A stretch of DNA of 64,000 bases from Pigmentiphaga sp. NML030171 (GTDB lineage: Bacteria; Pseudomonadota; Gammaproteobacteria; Burkholderiales; Burkholderiaceae_B), in the NCBI RefSeq assembly GCF_002188635.1, contig NZ_NINX01000051.1, forward strand, positions 186,001 through 250,000. Direction: 5' to 3'. The notes under the pieces were generated by a model that had not been told where the DNA came from, searched no databases, and saw only the letters and a list, made by a program, of their open reading frames with translations. Below, one piece after another: positions 25,844-34,891 of this stretch. The translations under genes were made by a program, and so were the position numbers. Position 1 is the first letter of the stretch. Every line of letters begins with the position of its first letter.

Positions 25844-26815
25844 ATGTTTCATCGTTGCCGCTATCTGTTCGCCGGCCTGGCCGCCGCGCTGGCCCTGGCG
25901 GCCACGCCCGCCCACGCCTATCCCGACAGGCCGATACGCATCATCATTCCGTACGCGCCGGGAGGCGGTGCGGACGGCTTGTCCCGCCTGCTTGCCCAGC
26001 GCCTGGAAAAAACCCTGGGCCAGCCCGTGCTGGTCGAATCGCGCTCCGGTGGCAATACCGTGATCGCCGCGCAAGCGGTCGCGCGGGCCACCCCCGACGG
26101 CTACACGCTGTTGATGACGGGCGGTTCGACCATGTCCCTGATCCCGCTCACCAGCAAGCAGGTACCCTACGATGTCCGGGCCGACTTCGCCCCCATCAGC
26201 ATGCTGTCCAAGGGCCCGTACCTTCTTTGCGTGTCGGCCGAACTCGGCGCCAATACGCTGGACGAGGTGCTCGCCATGGCGCGGGCCAAGCCCGGCGCGC
26301 TGTCGTATGCGTCCAATGCCATTGGCGGCTCCGCCCACCTTGGCATGGAACTGCTTGCCCAGCGGGCCGACGTGCGGCTCAACCACGTGCCCTACAAGGG
26401 CTTTGCCCCCGCGATCGCCGACGTGGTGTCGGGACGCACGCCGCTGGCCATGCTGGACCAGGCCGCGTTGGGAGGATTCGGCAAGTCGGGCCGCATCAAG
26501 GTACTGGCTGCCACGTCGCTGCAACGCTCCAGCATGTATCCGGACGTGCCGACCCTGGCCGAACTGGGCTTCCCCGGCTATGAGCTGGAAACGTGGTTCG
26601 CGCTCTACGCCCCGGCGCGCACGCCGAGCGCGATCATCGACAAGCTTGGCGATGAAATCCGGGCGTGGCTGGCGACACCGGAAGCCCGGCAGGCACTGAA
26701 CGCGCTCGGCCAGGAAGCCGCGCCGTCCACCGCCAGCGCGGTACGGGCCCGCATCGAAAGCGAACAGCAGTCCTACGGGCCGCTGATCTCGGCGGCGAAG
26801 ATCAGCACGGACTGA
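25844..26815 (+). CDS. Bug-family tripartite tricarboxylate transporter substrate receptor
   Basis: 323-residue periplasmic binding protein; signal peptide about 1-24 (ending TPAHA before YPDRPIRIII). Motifs PYAPGGGADGLSRLLAQRL, RSGGNTVIAAQAVARATPDGYTLLM and the YAPARTPS block are present. A strong AAGGAGAC precedes the start. It lies between the class II aldolase and the 2-hydroxyacid dehydrogenase genes, consistent with uptake of a hydroxy or keto acid used by these enzymes. Confidence 0.93.
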   Translation: MFHRCRYLFAGLAAALALAATPAHAYPDRPIRIIIPYAPGGGADGLSRLLAQRLEKTLGQPVLVESRSGGNTVIAAQAVARATPDGYTLLMTGGSTMSLIPLTSKQVPYDVRADFAPISMLSKGPYLLCVSAELGANTLDEVLAMARAKPGALSYASNAIGGSAHLGMELLAQRADVRLNHVPYKGFAPAIADVVSGRTPLAMLDQAALGGFGKSGRIKVLAATSLQRSSMYPDVPTLAELGFPGYELETWFALYAPARTPSAIIDKLGDEIRAWLATPEARQALNALGQEAAPSTASAVRARIESEQQSYGPLISAAKISTD

Positions 26816-26819
26816 TGCC

Positions 26820-27785
26820 ATGCGGACGTCCCCTGCATCCACGGATGATTTCCGGCTGCTCATCGTCAACGCCGATGGCCAATACTATGCGCGGGAACTG
26901 ACCCGGCGCCTGCCTGATCTCGCGTTCGACTGGATTGGCCCGAACCAGCCGATACCCGATTCGGCTCGGCAGGCCACGGCACTGGCGTGTTTCGCCAGCG
27001 CGTTGAACCATGGCTTGCTGCGTGCCTTGCCCCGGTTGCAGTGGCTGCAGGCCTTGTCCTCCGGCGTGGACGGCATCGCGGATCATCCGGACCTGCCGCC
27101 GGCCGTGGCGTTGACGTCGGCACACGGCATCCACGGCCCGGCCGTCTCGGAAATGGCCTTGACGCTGATGCTCGCCCTGGCGCGCGATCTCCCGTCCATC
27201 CTGGCGGACCAACGCGCACGCCGCTGGCAGCGCCGACGCCAGCCGCTGCTGCACGGCAAGACGCTCGCGGTAGTGGGAACGGGCTTGATAGCCAGCGAAC
27301 TGGCAATCAAGTGCCAGGCGCTGGGCATGCATACGCTGGCGGTATCGGCGAGCCCTCGCCAGGTGGCGGGCTTCGACCGGGTGCACGCCCATGGCACGCT
27401 GCGCGACGTGGCTGCGCAAGCGGACTTCCTGGTGCTCCTGGCCCCCCTGACCCAGGCAACGCGGGGATTGGTGGACGCCGCCGTGCTGGCGGCGATGAAA
27501 CCCGGCGCCTTCCTCATCAACCTGGCGCGCGCGGCGCTATGCGATACCGCCGCGCTCGTGGACGCACTTCGCGGCGACAGGCTGGCAGGCGCCGCGCTGG
27601 ACGTATTCGAACGCGAGCCCCTGCCTGAAGACGATCCCTTGTGGTCGGTACCCAGGCTGTTGATCACGCCGCACATCGGCGGCGAGTCGGACCGTTATGC
27701 CGACCAGGTGCTGCCGCTCATCGCGCACAACGCGCGTGCCTGGGCCAGCGGCGACCGGGCCGGCCTGCGCAACCGGGTGCGCTGA
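26820..27785 (+). CDS. D-isomer specific 2-hydroxyacid dehydrogenase
   Basis: 321-residue NAD(P)-dependent oxidoreductase of the D-2-hydroxyacid dehydrogenase family (glyoxylate/hydroxypyruvate reductase-like). The nucleotide motif is VGTGLIASELA (G-x-G-x-x-A, the third glycine replaced by Ala). The catalytic set is visible: Arg in LINLARAALCD, Glu in FEREPLPEDDPLW, and His in TPHIGGESDRY. It starts 4 bases after the Bug stop, so tightly coupled. Together with the aldolase it suggests a pathway for a substituted hydroxy acid. Confidence 0.92.
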   Translation: MRTSPASTDDFRLLIVNADGQYYARELTRRLPDLAFDWIGPNQPIPDSARQATALACFASALNHGLLRALPRLQWLQALSSGVDGIADHPDLPPAVALTSAHGIHGPAVSEMALTLMLALARDLPSILADQRARRWQRRRQPLLHGKTLAVVGTGLIASELAIKCQALGMHTLAVSASPRQVAGFDRVHAHGTLRDVAAQADFLVLLAPLTQATRGLVDAAVLAAMKPGAFLINLARAALCDTAALVDALRGDRLAGAALDVFEREPLPEDDPLWSVPRLLITPHIGGESDRYADQVLPLIAHNARAWASGDRAGLRNRVR

Positions 27786-27808
27786 ACGTCCGGTCGTCCG
27801 GTCCGATA

Positions 27809-28930
27809 TCAGCTGAAGAACTCCTTCACCCTGTCCGTCCACGACTTGCTCTGCGGAGAATGCTTGTCGCCGCCTTCGCTTAGCGAAGCCTCGAAGTCGC
27901 GCAGCATCTGCTTCTGCTTGTCGTTCAGGCGCACCGGGGTCTCGAGCACGACGTGGCAATAGAGGTCGCCCGGATAGCTGGAGCGCACGCCGCGTATGCC
28001 CTTGCCGCGCAGGCGGAAGACCTTGCCCGACTGCGTGCCTTCCGGGATGCTGATCTCGCCGCGGCCGCCCAGCGTGGGCACTTCCAGGTCCCCGCCCAGC
28101 GCCGCGGTGGTGAACGGAATGGTCAGCTCGCAGTGCAGGTCGTCGCCGTCGCGCTGGAAGATGCCGTGCGGCTTGATGTGGATCTCGACGTAGAGGTCGC
28201 CCGAAGGACCGCCGTTGACGCCGGGCTCGCCGTTGCCGGAGGAGCGGATGCGCATGCCGTCGTCGATGCCGGCCGGGATCTTGACCTGCAGGGTCTTGTT
28301 GCGGCGGACCTTGCCGACGCCGTCGCAGGCCGTGCACGGATCGGGGATGACCTTGCCCGTGCCGTGGCAGGTCGGGCAGGTCTGCTGGACGCTGAAGAAG
28401 CCCTGCTGCATGCGCACCGCGCCGGTACCGCCGCAGGTGTGGCAGGTCTTGGGCTGGGTGCCGGGCTTGGCGCCGGAGCCGTGGCAGGTGTCGCAGTTGT
28501 CCCAGCTGGGGACGCGGATCTCGGTGTCGAAGCCGGTGGCGGCCTGCTCCAGCGTGATTTCCATGCTGTATTTCAGGTCGGCGCCGCGGTACATCTGGGC
28601 GCCGCCGCGCTGGCGGCCGCCGCCGAATATCTCGCCGAAGATGTCGCCGAACGCGTCGGCGAAGCCCCCCGCCCCGCCGCCCATGCCGCCCGCGGCCGCC
28701 GCATCGACGCCGGCATGGCCGTAGCGGTCGTAGGCATCGCGCTTCTCGGCTTCGCAGAGGATCTCGTAGGCGTACTTGACCTCTTTGAACTTCTCTTCCG
28801 CTTCCTTGGAGCCGGGGTTGCGGTCGGGGTGGTACTTCATGGCCAGCTTGCGGTAGGCCTTCTTGATTTCTTCCTCGGTGGCGGTGCGGGCAACGCCGAG
28901 GACTTCATACAGATCGCGTTTGGTGGACAT
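27809..28930 (-). CDS. dnaJ: Chaperone DnaJ (Hsp40)
   Basis: 373 residues, full-length type I DnaJ. The J domain has HPD at 34-36; a Gly/Phe-poor but Gly/Ala-rich linker ([18 protein letters not shown]) follows, then four zinc-binding CxxCxGxG repeats ([32 protein letters not shown]) and the C-terminal substrate domain. It delivers clients to DnaK and stimulates its ATPase. It is downstream of dnaK on the same strand, separated by 205 bp with a large inverted repeat that may reduce read-through. Confidence 0.98.
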   Translation of the reverse strand: MSTKRDLYEVLGVARTATEEEIKKAYRKLAMKYHPDRNPGSKEAEEKFKEVKYAYEILCEAEKRDAYDRYGHAGVDAAAAGGMGGGAGGFADAFGDIFGEIFGGGRQRGGAQMYRGADLKYSMEITLEQAATGFDTEIRVPSWDNCDTCHGSGAKPGTQPKTCHTCGGTGAVRMQQGFFSVQQTCPTCHGTGKVIPDPCTACDGVGKVRRNKTLQVKIPAGIDDGMRIRSSGNGEPGVNGGPSGDLYVEIHIKPHGIFQRDGDDLHCELTIPFTTAALGGDLEVPTLGGRGEISIPEGTQSGKVFRLRGKGIRGVRSSYPGDLYCHVVLETPVRLNDKQKQMLRDFEASLSEGGDKHSPQSKSWTDRVKEFFS

Positions 28931-29003
28931 GGTTCTTTCTTCGGTGGCCCGTTTTCACGAGGCCGGCAATATCTCTGGTGAATAGCGGTTGCGTGCTATT
29001 GAC

Positions 29004-29058
29004 GGATTTGGGTAGGCCCCCTGACGTCGCGGGGCAGCCAGGGGGCCTACCCAAATCC
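29004..29058. repeat. 20-bp perfect inverted repeat between dnaK and dnaJ
   Basis: Arms GGATTTGGGTAGGCCCCCTG (29004-29023) and its exact complement (29039-29058) with a 15-base loop. In RNA from dnaK this is a very stable hairpin in the middle of the 205-bp gap. No U-tract follows, so it could be a processing site, attenuator or mRNA stabiliser. It is not the same sequence as the A-F repeat family. Confidence 0.85.
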
Positions 29059-29135
29059 TGCACCGGTGCCTGCACCAGCGCAGTCAAAACGAAAAGCGGA
29101 ACGGCCCACATTGTAGGCCGCTCCGCGGGTACCGC

Positions 29136-31076
29136 TTACTTGTCGTCTCTTTTGACTTCCTTGAAGTCGGCGTCGACCACGTTGTCGTCGGCCTTCGCTC
29201 CGCCGGCGTCACCGCCAGGAGCCGCACCCGCGCCGGCGGCCTGGGCCTGGGCTTGCATGTCGGCGTACATCTTTTCGCCGAGCTTCTGCGAAGCCTTGGA
29301 CAGCGCCTCGACCTTGGCGTCGATGGTGGCCTTGTCGCCTTCCTTCAGGACGTCCTCGAGATCCTTGATGGCGGCCTCGATGGATTCCTTCTCGGACGCC
29401 TCGAGCTTGTCGCCGTATTCCTCCAGCGACTTGCGGGTGGCGTGGACCAGGGCGTCGGCCTGGTTGCGCGACTGCGCCAGCTCGGCCACGCGCTTGTCCT
29501 CGTCGGCGTTCGCCTCGGCGTCGCGCACCATGCGTTCGACTTCATCCTCGGTCAGGCCGGAGTTGGCCTTGATCGTGATCTTGTTTTCCTTGCCGGTGCC
29601 CTTGTCCTTGGCCGACACGTGCAGGATGCCGTTGGCGTCGATGTCGAAGGTGACCTCGATCTGCGGCGTGCCGCGCGGCGAGGGCGGGATGCCTTCGAGG
29701 TTGAATTCGCCCAGCGCCTTGTTGCCGGCGGCGATTTCGCGCTCGCCCTGGAACACCTTGATGGTCACGGCCGGCTGGTTGTCGTCGGCGGTAGAGAACA
29801 CCTGCGAGAACTTGGTCGGAATCGTGGTGTTCTTCTTGATCATCTTGGTCATGACGCCACCCAGGGTCTCGATACCCAGGGACAGGGGCGTCACGTCCAG
29901 CAGCAGCACGTCCTTGCGGTCGCCCGACAGCACGGAGCCCTGGATCGCGGCGCCGGCGGCGACGGCCTCGTCGGGGTTCACGTCCTTGCGCGGATCCTTG
30001 CCGAAGAACTCCTTGACCTTCTCCTGCACCTTGGGCATGCGCGTCATGCCGCCGACCAGGATCACGTCGTCGATGTCCGAGACCTTGACGCCCGCATCCT
30101 TGATGGCGATGCGGCAGGGCTCGATCGTGCGGTTGATCAGGTCCTCGACCAGCGCTTCCAGCTTGGCGCGGGTGACCTTCAGGTTCAGGTGCTTGGGACC
30201 GGAGGCGTCGGCCGTGATGTACGGCAGGTTGATCTCGGTCTGCGTGGCCGACGACAGTTCGATCTTGGCCTTTTCAGCGGCTTCCTTCAGGCGCTGCAGG
30301 GCCAGGACGTCCTTGGACAGGTCCACGCCCTGTTCCTTCTTGAACTCGGCGATGATGTAGTTGATCAGCACCTGGTCGAAGTCCTCGCCGCCCAGGAAGG
30401 TGTCGCCGTTGGTGGACAGCACCTCGAACTGCTTCTCGCCGTCGACGTCGGCGATCTCGATGATGGACACGTCGAACGTGCCGCCGCCCAGGTCATAGAC
30501 GGCGATCTTGCGGTCGCCCTTTTCCGACTTGTCCAGGCCGAACGCCAGCGCGGCCGCGGTGGGCTCGTTGATGATGCGCTTGACGTCCAGGCCGGCGATG
30601 CGGCCGGCGTCCTTGGTCGCCTGGCGCTGGCTGTCGTTGAAGTAGGCCGGCACCGTGATCACGGCCTCGGTCACTTCCTCGCCCAGGTAGTCCTCGGCGG
30701 TCTTCTTCATCTTGCGCAGCACTTCGGCCGACACCTGCGGCGGGGCCAGCTTCTTGTCGCGCACCTGCACCCAGGCGTCGCCGTTGTCGGCCTTGACGAT
30801 GGCGTAGGGCATCAGGTCGATGTCCTTCTGCACCGCCTGTTCGTCGAACTTGCGGCCGATCAGGCGCTTGACGGCGTACAGGGTGTTCTTGGGGTTGGTA
30901 ACCGCCTGGCGCTTGGCCGGCGCGCCGACCAGGATCTCGCCGTCTTCCATGTAGGCGACGATCGAGGGGGTGGTGCGGGCGCCTTCGGCGTTTTCGATGA
31001 TCTTGACCTGCTGGCCTTCCATCACTGCGACGCAGCTATTGGTGGTGCCCAGGTCGATGCCTATGATTTTGCCCAT
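29136..31076 (-). CDS. dnaK: Chaperone DnaK (Hsp70)
   Basis: 646 residues. The ATPase domain begins [20 protein letters not shown] and includes the [14 protein letters not shown] and [14 protein letters not shown] phosphate-loop motifs; the linker [18 protein letters not shown] leads to the substrate-binding domain and helical lid, and the C-terminus ends in an acidic stretch with EVKRDDK. Central cytoplasmic chaperone, working with DnaJ and GrpE encoded on either side. A sigma-32-like promoter lies at 31123-31147. Confidence 0.99.
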   Translation of the reverse strand: MGKIIGIDLGTTNSCVAVMEGQQVKIIENAEGARTTPSIVAYMEDGEILVGAPAKRQAVTNPKNTLYAVKRLIGRKFDEQAVQKDIDLMPYAIVKADNGDAWVQVRDKKLAPPQVSAEVLRKMKKTAEDYLGEEVTEAVITVPAYFNDSQRQATKDAGRIAGLDVKRIINEPTAAALAFGLDKSEKGDRKIAVYDLGGGTFDVSIIEIADVDGEKQFEVLSTNGDTFLGGEDFDQVLINYIIAEFKKEQGVDLSKDVLALQRLKEAAEKAKIELSSATQTEINLPYITADASGPKHLNLKVTRAKLEALVEDLINRTIEPCRIAIKDAGVKVSDIDDVILVGGMTRMPKVQEKVKEFFGKDPRKDVNPDEAVAAGAAIQGSVLSGDRKDVLLLDVTPLSLGIETLGGVMTKMIKKNTTIPTKFSQVFSTADDNQPAVTIKVFQGEREIAAGNKALGEFNLEGIPPSPRGTPQIEVTFDIDANGILHVSAKDKGTGKENKITIKANSGLTEDEVERMVRDAEANADEDKRVAELAQSRNQADALVHATRKSLEEYGDKLEASEKESIEAAIKDLEDVLKEGDKATIDAKVEALSKASQKLGEKMYADMQAQAQAAGAGAAPGGDAGGAKADDNVVDADFKEVKRDDK

Positions 31077-31122
31077 AATCCTTGTTCCTGAAAGAAATCA
31101 GAAAATTTCGCTTGATCAATAA

Positions 31123-31147
31123 ATAGGTGGGAATTTCGTTATTTCAA
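31123..31147 (-). promoter_or_regulatory. Candidate sigma-32 promoter of dnaK
   Basis: On the minus strand, TTGAAAT (31141-31147) is followed by CCCACCTAT (31123-31131), resembling CTTGAA and CCCCATNT with about 12 bases between. It is 47 bases upstream of the dnaK start. A weaker match than that of grpE. Confidence 0.5.
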
Positions 31148-31181
31148 TGCCTGCGATAGCTTCTTTCGATCGCGGCGGGCC

Positions 31182-31748
31182 TTATTTGGCGGCCGCGACC
31201 GTCACCAGTGCCGGACGCAGTACTCGATCGACGATCATGTAGCCCTTCTGCAGGGTCTGCAGGACCGTGTTGGCCGGCTCGTCCGACGGAACCGACGCGA
31301 TGGCCTGATGGTGGTGCGGATTGAATTTGTCCCCGGGCACCGGGGCGATCTCGACCAGTTTGTTGCGCTCGAAGGCGCCGATCAGCTGCTTGAGGGTCAC
31401 ATCCACGCCCTCACGCAGGGTGTCGATGGACTGGTTTTCCTGGGCCAGGGCAGCCTCCAGGCTGTCCTTGACCGGCAACAGGTTTTCCGCGAATGCCTCG
31501 ATGCCGAACTTCTGGGCCTTGGAGACTTCCTCCTGGGCGCGACGACGGATATTGTCCGCCTCGGCACGGGCGCGCAGCATGGCATCGTAGTTGTCCTTGG
31601 CCTCGGCCTGGGCCGCGGCCAGCTGGGCCTGCAGCGCGACGATGGGATCCTCGCCGCCCTCGGTTTCGGGCGTTTCCGCCGCCGGAGCGGGGTTCACGTT
31701 TTCGGGATCCAAATTGGGTTGGTCGCCAGGCTTGTGCTCAGCCGACAT
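31182..31748 (-). CDS. grpE: Nucleotide exchange factor GrpE
   Basis: 188 residues: an acidic disordered N-terminus, a long coiled-coil (about 40-110, LQAQLAAAQAEAKDNYDAMLRARAEADNIRRR in part), and the C-terminal beta-domain with the family signature FNPHHHQAIASVPSDEPANTVLQTLQKGYMI region. It releases ADP from DnaK. I chose the ATG at 31748 because an ideal GGAGG lies seven bases before it; the ATG at 31760 is itself part of that Shine-Dalgarno region. A near-perfect sigma-32 promoter is upstream. The gap to dnaK is 105 bp. Confidence 0.97.
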   Translation of the reverse strand: MSAEHKPGDQPNLDPENVNPAPAAETPETEGGEDPIVALQAQLAAAQAEAKDNYDAMLRARAEADNIRRRAQEEVSKAQKFGIEAFAENLLPVKDSLEAALAQENQSIDTLREGVDVTLKQLIGAFERNKLVEIAPVPGDKFNPHHHQAIASVPSDEPANTVLQTLQKGYMIVDRVLRPALVTVAAAK

Positions 31749-31803
31749 TGGTGCCTCCATGAAAAACCAGAAAAATCAGTGACTTGCTTGAACTCTATGC
31801 GCG

Positions 31804-31831
31804 AGATGGGGGTGAAATCTGCGCTTTCAAG
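31804..31831 (-). promoter_or_regulatory. Sigma-32 (heat-shock) promoter of grpE
   Basis: On the minus strand CTTGAA (31826-31831), a 14-base spacer, and CCCCATCT (31804-31811): essentially the heat-shock consensus. Expected transcription start is near 31797, about 48 bases before the grpE ATG. It ends only six bases from the border of repeat locus C, so the element sits directly behind the promoter. Confidence 0.75.
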
Positions 31832-31836
31832 TATAT

Positions 31837-32084
31837 CCCCCCCCTACGCGCTAACGCGCGCCCCCCAGGGGGCGAAACCGGCGGACCGGCAAAGCCGGAT
31901 CCGCGGTTTCCTGGGTCTAGGGAAACGATCTTGGACTGAAGCACGGTTGCTACCGCTGGCAGCCAGCGATAGCAACCGGGCCACGACCCAAGATGGTCCC
32001 ACTAGACCCAGGATGCGGTGGATCCGGCTTTGCCGGTCCACCCGCATCGCCCCCTGGGGGGCGCGCGTCAGCGCGTAGGGGGGG
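31837..32084. repeat. Palindromic intergenic repeat, locus C (full-length element)
   Basis: About 248 bp forming one long interrupted palindrome. Left border CCCCCCTACGCGCTAACGCG, left core at 31883-31902 (GGACCGGCAAAGCCGGATCC), inner arms beginning CTGGGTCTAGG, a central hairpin (GGTTGCTACCGCTGGC at 31945-31960 facing 31962-31977), inverted inner arm ending CTAGACCCAG, right core at 32020-32039, and right border ending GCGCGTAGGGGGG. It fills the 339-bp gap between hslR and grpE, 3 bases from the hslR stop codon. Nearly the same element occurs at locus F. Confidence 0.85.
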
Positions 32085-32087
32085 TCC

Positions 32088-32468
32088 TCAATTGGGGGTT
32101 CTAAACCTCTCGATCTTGCGGCGGTCTTGCTTGGTGGGGCGGCCTTTCAGGGTCGCGGCGGGGTCGGCGTTCTGGCGGCGCAGTTCGATGGCTTCCAGGC
32201 GGCGTTTCATGCCTTGCTGGGTCTCGTCGTACAGGGTGCGCGCGAAGACCGCCGGGCCGCGCTGGGTGGAGAGGGCTCGGACCAGGACCTCCCAATCCTG
32301 GTCTCCGGCGCGGATTTGCAGGATGTCGCCGGGACGCACGGCGCGCGAGGGCTTGACCCGTTCGCCGGACACCTTCACCTGCCCTGCCTCGACCGCTTCC
32401 TGGGCCAGCGTACGGGTCTTGTAGAACCGTGCCGCCCACAGCCATTTGTCGATACGTAGTTCTTCCAT
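32088..32468 (-). CDS. hslR: S4-domain RNA-binding heat-shock protein (Hsp15-like)
   Basis: 126 residues. An S4 RNA-binding domain occupies about 1-60 (MEELRIDKWLWAARFYKTRT, then LAQEAVEAGQVKVSGERVKPSRAVRPGD), followed by a basic C-terminal tail, matching Hsp15. In E. coli this protein rescues 50S subunits carrying stalled nascent chains after heat shock. The ATG at 32468 was chosen over an upstream frame extension because it begins the conserved domain. It starts 4 bases after hemH. Its stop touches repeat locus C. Confidence 0.9.
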   Translation of the reverse strand: MEELRIDKWLWAARFYKTRTLAQEAVEAGQVKVSGERVKPSRAVRPGDILQIRAGDQDWEVLVRALSTQRGPAVFARTLYDETQQGMKRRLEAIELRRQNADPAATLKGRPTKQDRRKIERFRTPN

Positions 32469-32472
32469 CACA

Positions 32473-33582
32473 TTACCGGTCCGTCGCCGGCGTCTTGTCG
32501 TTCTTGCGCTGCAGCAAGACGGCTGCATGCGCCGCGTCGGTGGGCTGGCGGGCCTCGGAGCGGGTGGTCCAGCCTTGCATGTGGCGCCCGGCCAGGTCTG
32601 CCAAGGCCCCTATCCACGCCGGCGAGTCGTTCAACGCGTCGATGTAGCGTAGTTGCCGGCCCCCCGCCAGCAGGAAGGCTTCCTTGCCCTGCATCGCGAT
32701 CTCTTCCAGGGTTTCGATGCAATCGGCGACGAAGCCCGGGCAGAACACGTCCACGTCCGACACGCCGCTTTTCGCCAGTTCCTTCAGCCGGGGTTCAGTA
32801 TATGGCTGGAGCCACTCGGCGGCGCCGAAACGGCTCTGGAACGTAATCTCGACCTGTTCGGCATACAGGCCCAGCCGCTCGGCCAGCAGCCGGCCGGTCT
32901 CCAGGCATTGCTCGTGATAGGGGTCTCCCAGCGCGATGGAACGCTTGGGCAGGCCGTGGAAACTCAGCACCAGTTTCTGGCCTCGCCCGTTGCTGCGCCA
33001 GAAATCCAGGATGCGGATGGCCATCGCCTCGATATAGCCCGGATCGGCGTGGAAATCGCGCACGAACCGGACCTCGGGCACGTTGCGCAGCCGGGCCAGG
33101 CACGCGCCCACGGCGTCGGACACCGCGGCCGTGGTGCTGGCCGCGTACTGCGGATACAGCGGCAGGACCAGGATGCGCTCGCAGCCGGTCTCGCGCAGCG
33201 AGGCGATGGCCGCCTCGAGCGACGGATTGCCGTAGCGCATGGCCAGCGCCACCTCCACGACCAGCCCCCGGTCGGACAGCGCGCGCGACAGCGCCTCGGC
33301 CTGGCGGCGGCTCCAGGCCAGGAGCGGGGAACCCTCGGGCGTCCACACCGAGGCGTAGCGCGCCGCCGCGTCGCGCGGCCGCAGGGTCAGGACCAGGCCG
33401 TACAGGATGGGCAGCCAGACCAGGCGCGGAATCTCGACTACCCGGGGATCGGACAGGAACTCGGCCAGGTAGCGGCGGACCGCGGAGGCAGTAGGTGCGT
33501 CGGGCGTGCCCAGGTTGACCAGCAGCAGGCCGGTGCGGGTGGGATGGAGGGAAGACGGCGGCGGCTCGGGAAGGAAACGCAT
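32473..33582 (-). CDS. hemH: Ferrochelatase
   Basis: 369 residues; inserts Fe2+ into protoporphyrin IX in the last step of protohaem synthesis, as a peripheral membrane enzyme. Signatures: GLLLVNLGTPDAPT near the N-terminus, the KLVLSFHGLPKRS motif with the catalytic-site His, and CPGFVADCIETLEEI with the conserved Glu residues of the second metal/proton path. It lies between hrcA and hslR on the same strand, an arrangement I associate with Bordetella-type genomes. Confidence 0.96.
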   Translation of the reverse strand: MRFLPEPPPSSLHPTRTGLLLVNLGTPDAPTASAVRRYLAEFLSDPRVVEIPRLVWLPILYGLVLTLRPRDAAARYASVWTPEGSPLLAWSRRQAEALSRALSDRGLVVEVALAMRYGNPSLEAAIASLRETGCERILVLPLYPQYAASTTAAVSDAVGACLARLRNVPEVRFVRDFHADPGYIEAMAIRILDFWRSNGRGQKLVLSFHGLPKRSIALGDPYHEQCLETGRLLAERLGLYAEQVEITFQSRFGAAEWLQPYTEPRLKELAKSGVSDVDVFCPGFVADCIETLEEIAMQGKEAFLLAGGRQLRYIDALNDSPAWIGALADLAGRHMQGWTTRSEARQPTDAAHAAVLLQRKNDKTPATDR

Positions 33583-33665
33583 GCGTGGCGTGTGCGGGTC
33601 TCAGGAATGGCGGGAGGAACGGCGCGGGACGGAGATGCCCCCGGCCGTTGCCGGCGGACGCCGGC

Positions 33666-34670
33666 TCAATGATGGCTCAACGCGTTGGACAACAGCCGCG
33701 CGGTGATGTCGACGATGGGAATCACCCGCTCGTACGACATCCGGGTGGGGCCGATCACGCCCAGGGTCCCCACGACCTTGCCGTCCACCCCGTAGGGCGC
33801 CGTGATGACGCTGACCTCTTCCATCGGCACGAGCTGCGAGTCGCCGCCGATGTAGATCTGGACGCCCTGCGCCCGGCTCGAGACGTCCAGCAGCTGCATC
33901 AGGTCGGTCTTTTTCTCGAACAGCTCGAACATCCTCCGCAGCTTGTCCATGTCGGCGGTGATGTCGGACACGCCCAACAGGTTCAATTCACCCGAGATGA
34001 CGACGCTGTCGTCCTCGGTGGCCGCCTCGGCGCTGGCATCCACCGCCAGCTCCATCAGCCGGGAGATGTCCTCGCGCAACTGGCTCAGTTCCCGCTGGAG
34101 GATCTGGCGCACGTCCTCGAACGACTTGCCGCTGAAATGCTGGTTGAAGAAATTGGCCGCCTCGGTCAGCTCGGTCGAGGAATAATCCCGCTGGACCATC
34201 AGCATGCGGTTCTGCACGTCGCCCTCGGGCGTCACGATGATCAGGAGCACCCTGGTGTCGGACAGCCGGATGAACTCGATCTGGCGGAACATCTGGCTGC
34301 GCTTGGGCGACATCACCACGCCGGCGAACTGGGTCAGCTTGGACAGCAGCGAAGCCGCGGCCGCGATGACGCGCTGCGGTTCGGCCGAAGGCAGCAGGGT
34401 CTGGATGTGGGTGGCCTCGGAGACTTCGTAGGGCTGCACCGTCAACAGCGAGTCGACGAACATCCGGTAGCCTCGGGGAGTGGGGACGCGCCCGGCGGAA
34501 GTATGGGGGCTGTGGATCAGGCCATGGTCCTCGAGGTCGGCCATGACGTTGCGGATCGTGGCCGGCGACAGGTCGAAGACCTTGGAGAGCGTGCGCGAAC
34601 CGACAGGCTGTCCGTCGGTGATGTAACGCTCGATGAGAGCTTTCAACAATGTACGTGCGCGATCGTCCAT
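33666..34670 (-). CDS. hrcA: Heat-inducible transcription repressor HrcA
   Basis: 334 residues. Winged-helix DNA-binding domain at the N-terminus ([20 protein letters not shown] and [32 protein letters not shown]), then the GAF-like dimerisation region ending in the conserved [21 protein letters not shown]-type block. HrcA represses CIRCE-bearing chaperone genes, typically groESL. No CIRCE sequence (TTAGCACTC-N9-GAGTGCTAA) is visible near hrcA, grpE, dnaK or dnaJ here. The start has no Shine-Dalgarno; TACAAT lies six bases upstream, next to repeat locus D. Confidence 0.97.
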   Translation of the reverse strand: MDDRARTLLKALIERYITDGQPVGSRTLSKVFDLSPATIRNVMADLEDHGLIHSPHTSAGRVPTPRGYRMFVDSLLTVQPYEVSEATHIQTLLPSAEPQRVIAAAASLLSKLTQFAGVVMSPKRSQMFRQIEFIRLSDTRVLLIIVTPEGDVQNRMLMVQRDYSSTELTEAANFFNQHFSGKSFEDVRQILQRELSQLREDISRLMELAVDASAEAATEDDSVVISGELNLLGVSDITADMDKLRRMFELFEKKTDLMQLLDVSSRAQGVQIYIGGDSQLVPMEEVSVITAPYGVDGKVVGTLGVIGPTRMSYERVIPIVDITARLLSNALSHH

Positions 34671-34676
34671 AAAGGG

Positions 34677-34682
34677 ATTGTA
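34677..34682 (-). promoter_or_regulatory. -10 box of hrcA implying a leaderless transcript (TACAAT)
   Basis: On the minus strand TACAAT-CCCTTT-ATG. The box is immediately bordered by repeat locus D, which occupies the place where a -35 element would be. Confidence 0.5.
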
Positions 34683-34773
34683 CCCCCCCTACGCGCTTAC
34701 GCGCGCCCCCCCGGGGGGGGCGGCACTGGCGGACCGGCGGAGCCGGATCCGCAGTGCCCTGGCAACTGCCAGG
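34683..34773. repeat. Palindromic intergenic repeat, locus D (half element)
   Basis: Border CCCCCCTACGCGCTTACGCG from 34683, core GGACCGGCGGAGCCGGATCC at 34731-34750 with outer arms GGCACT and AGTGCC, and a terminal hairpin CCTGGCA-AC-TGCCAGG (34758-34773). It lies between the divergent hrcA and nadK starts and directly abuts the hrcA -10 box. Confidence 0.8.
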
Positions 34774-34885
34774 CTGATAGGGGCCGGGGTTCTTTAGAGG
34801 AACGGCGTTCAAGGTGGGTGAACGGATTGAGTATTGGGAATGGCAAAAAGGACCACATGGGGCCCCGTTGGGGGGTCTCCCCTCA

Positions 34886-34891
34886 TATAAT
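34886..34891 (+). promoter_or_regulatory. -10 box of nadK implying a leaderless transcript (TATAAT)
   Basis: Perfect TATAAT followed by six bases and the ATG at 34898. No clear -35 hexamer and no Shine-Dalgarno are visible. Predicted start of transcription is the A of ATG. Confidence 0.6.

Noticed and set aside
29253-31091. 612-codon open frame antisense to dnaK
   Set aside because: Complement of the strongly conserved dnaK; no signal, motif or ribosome-binding site of its own.
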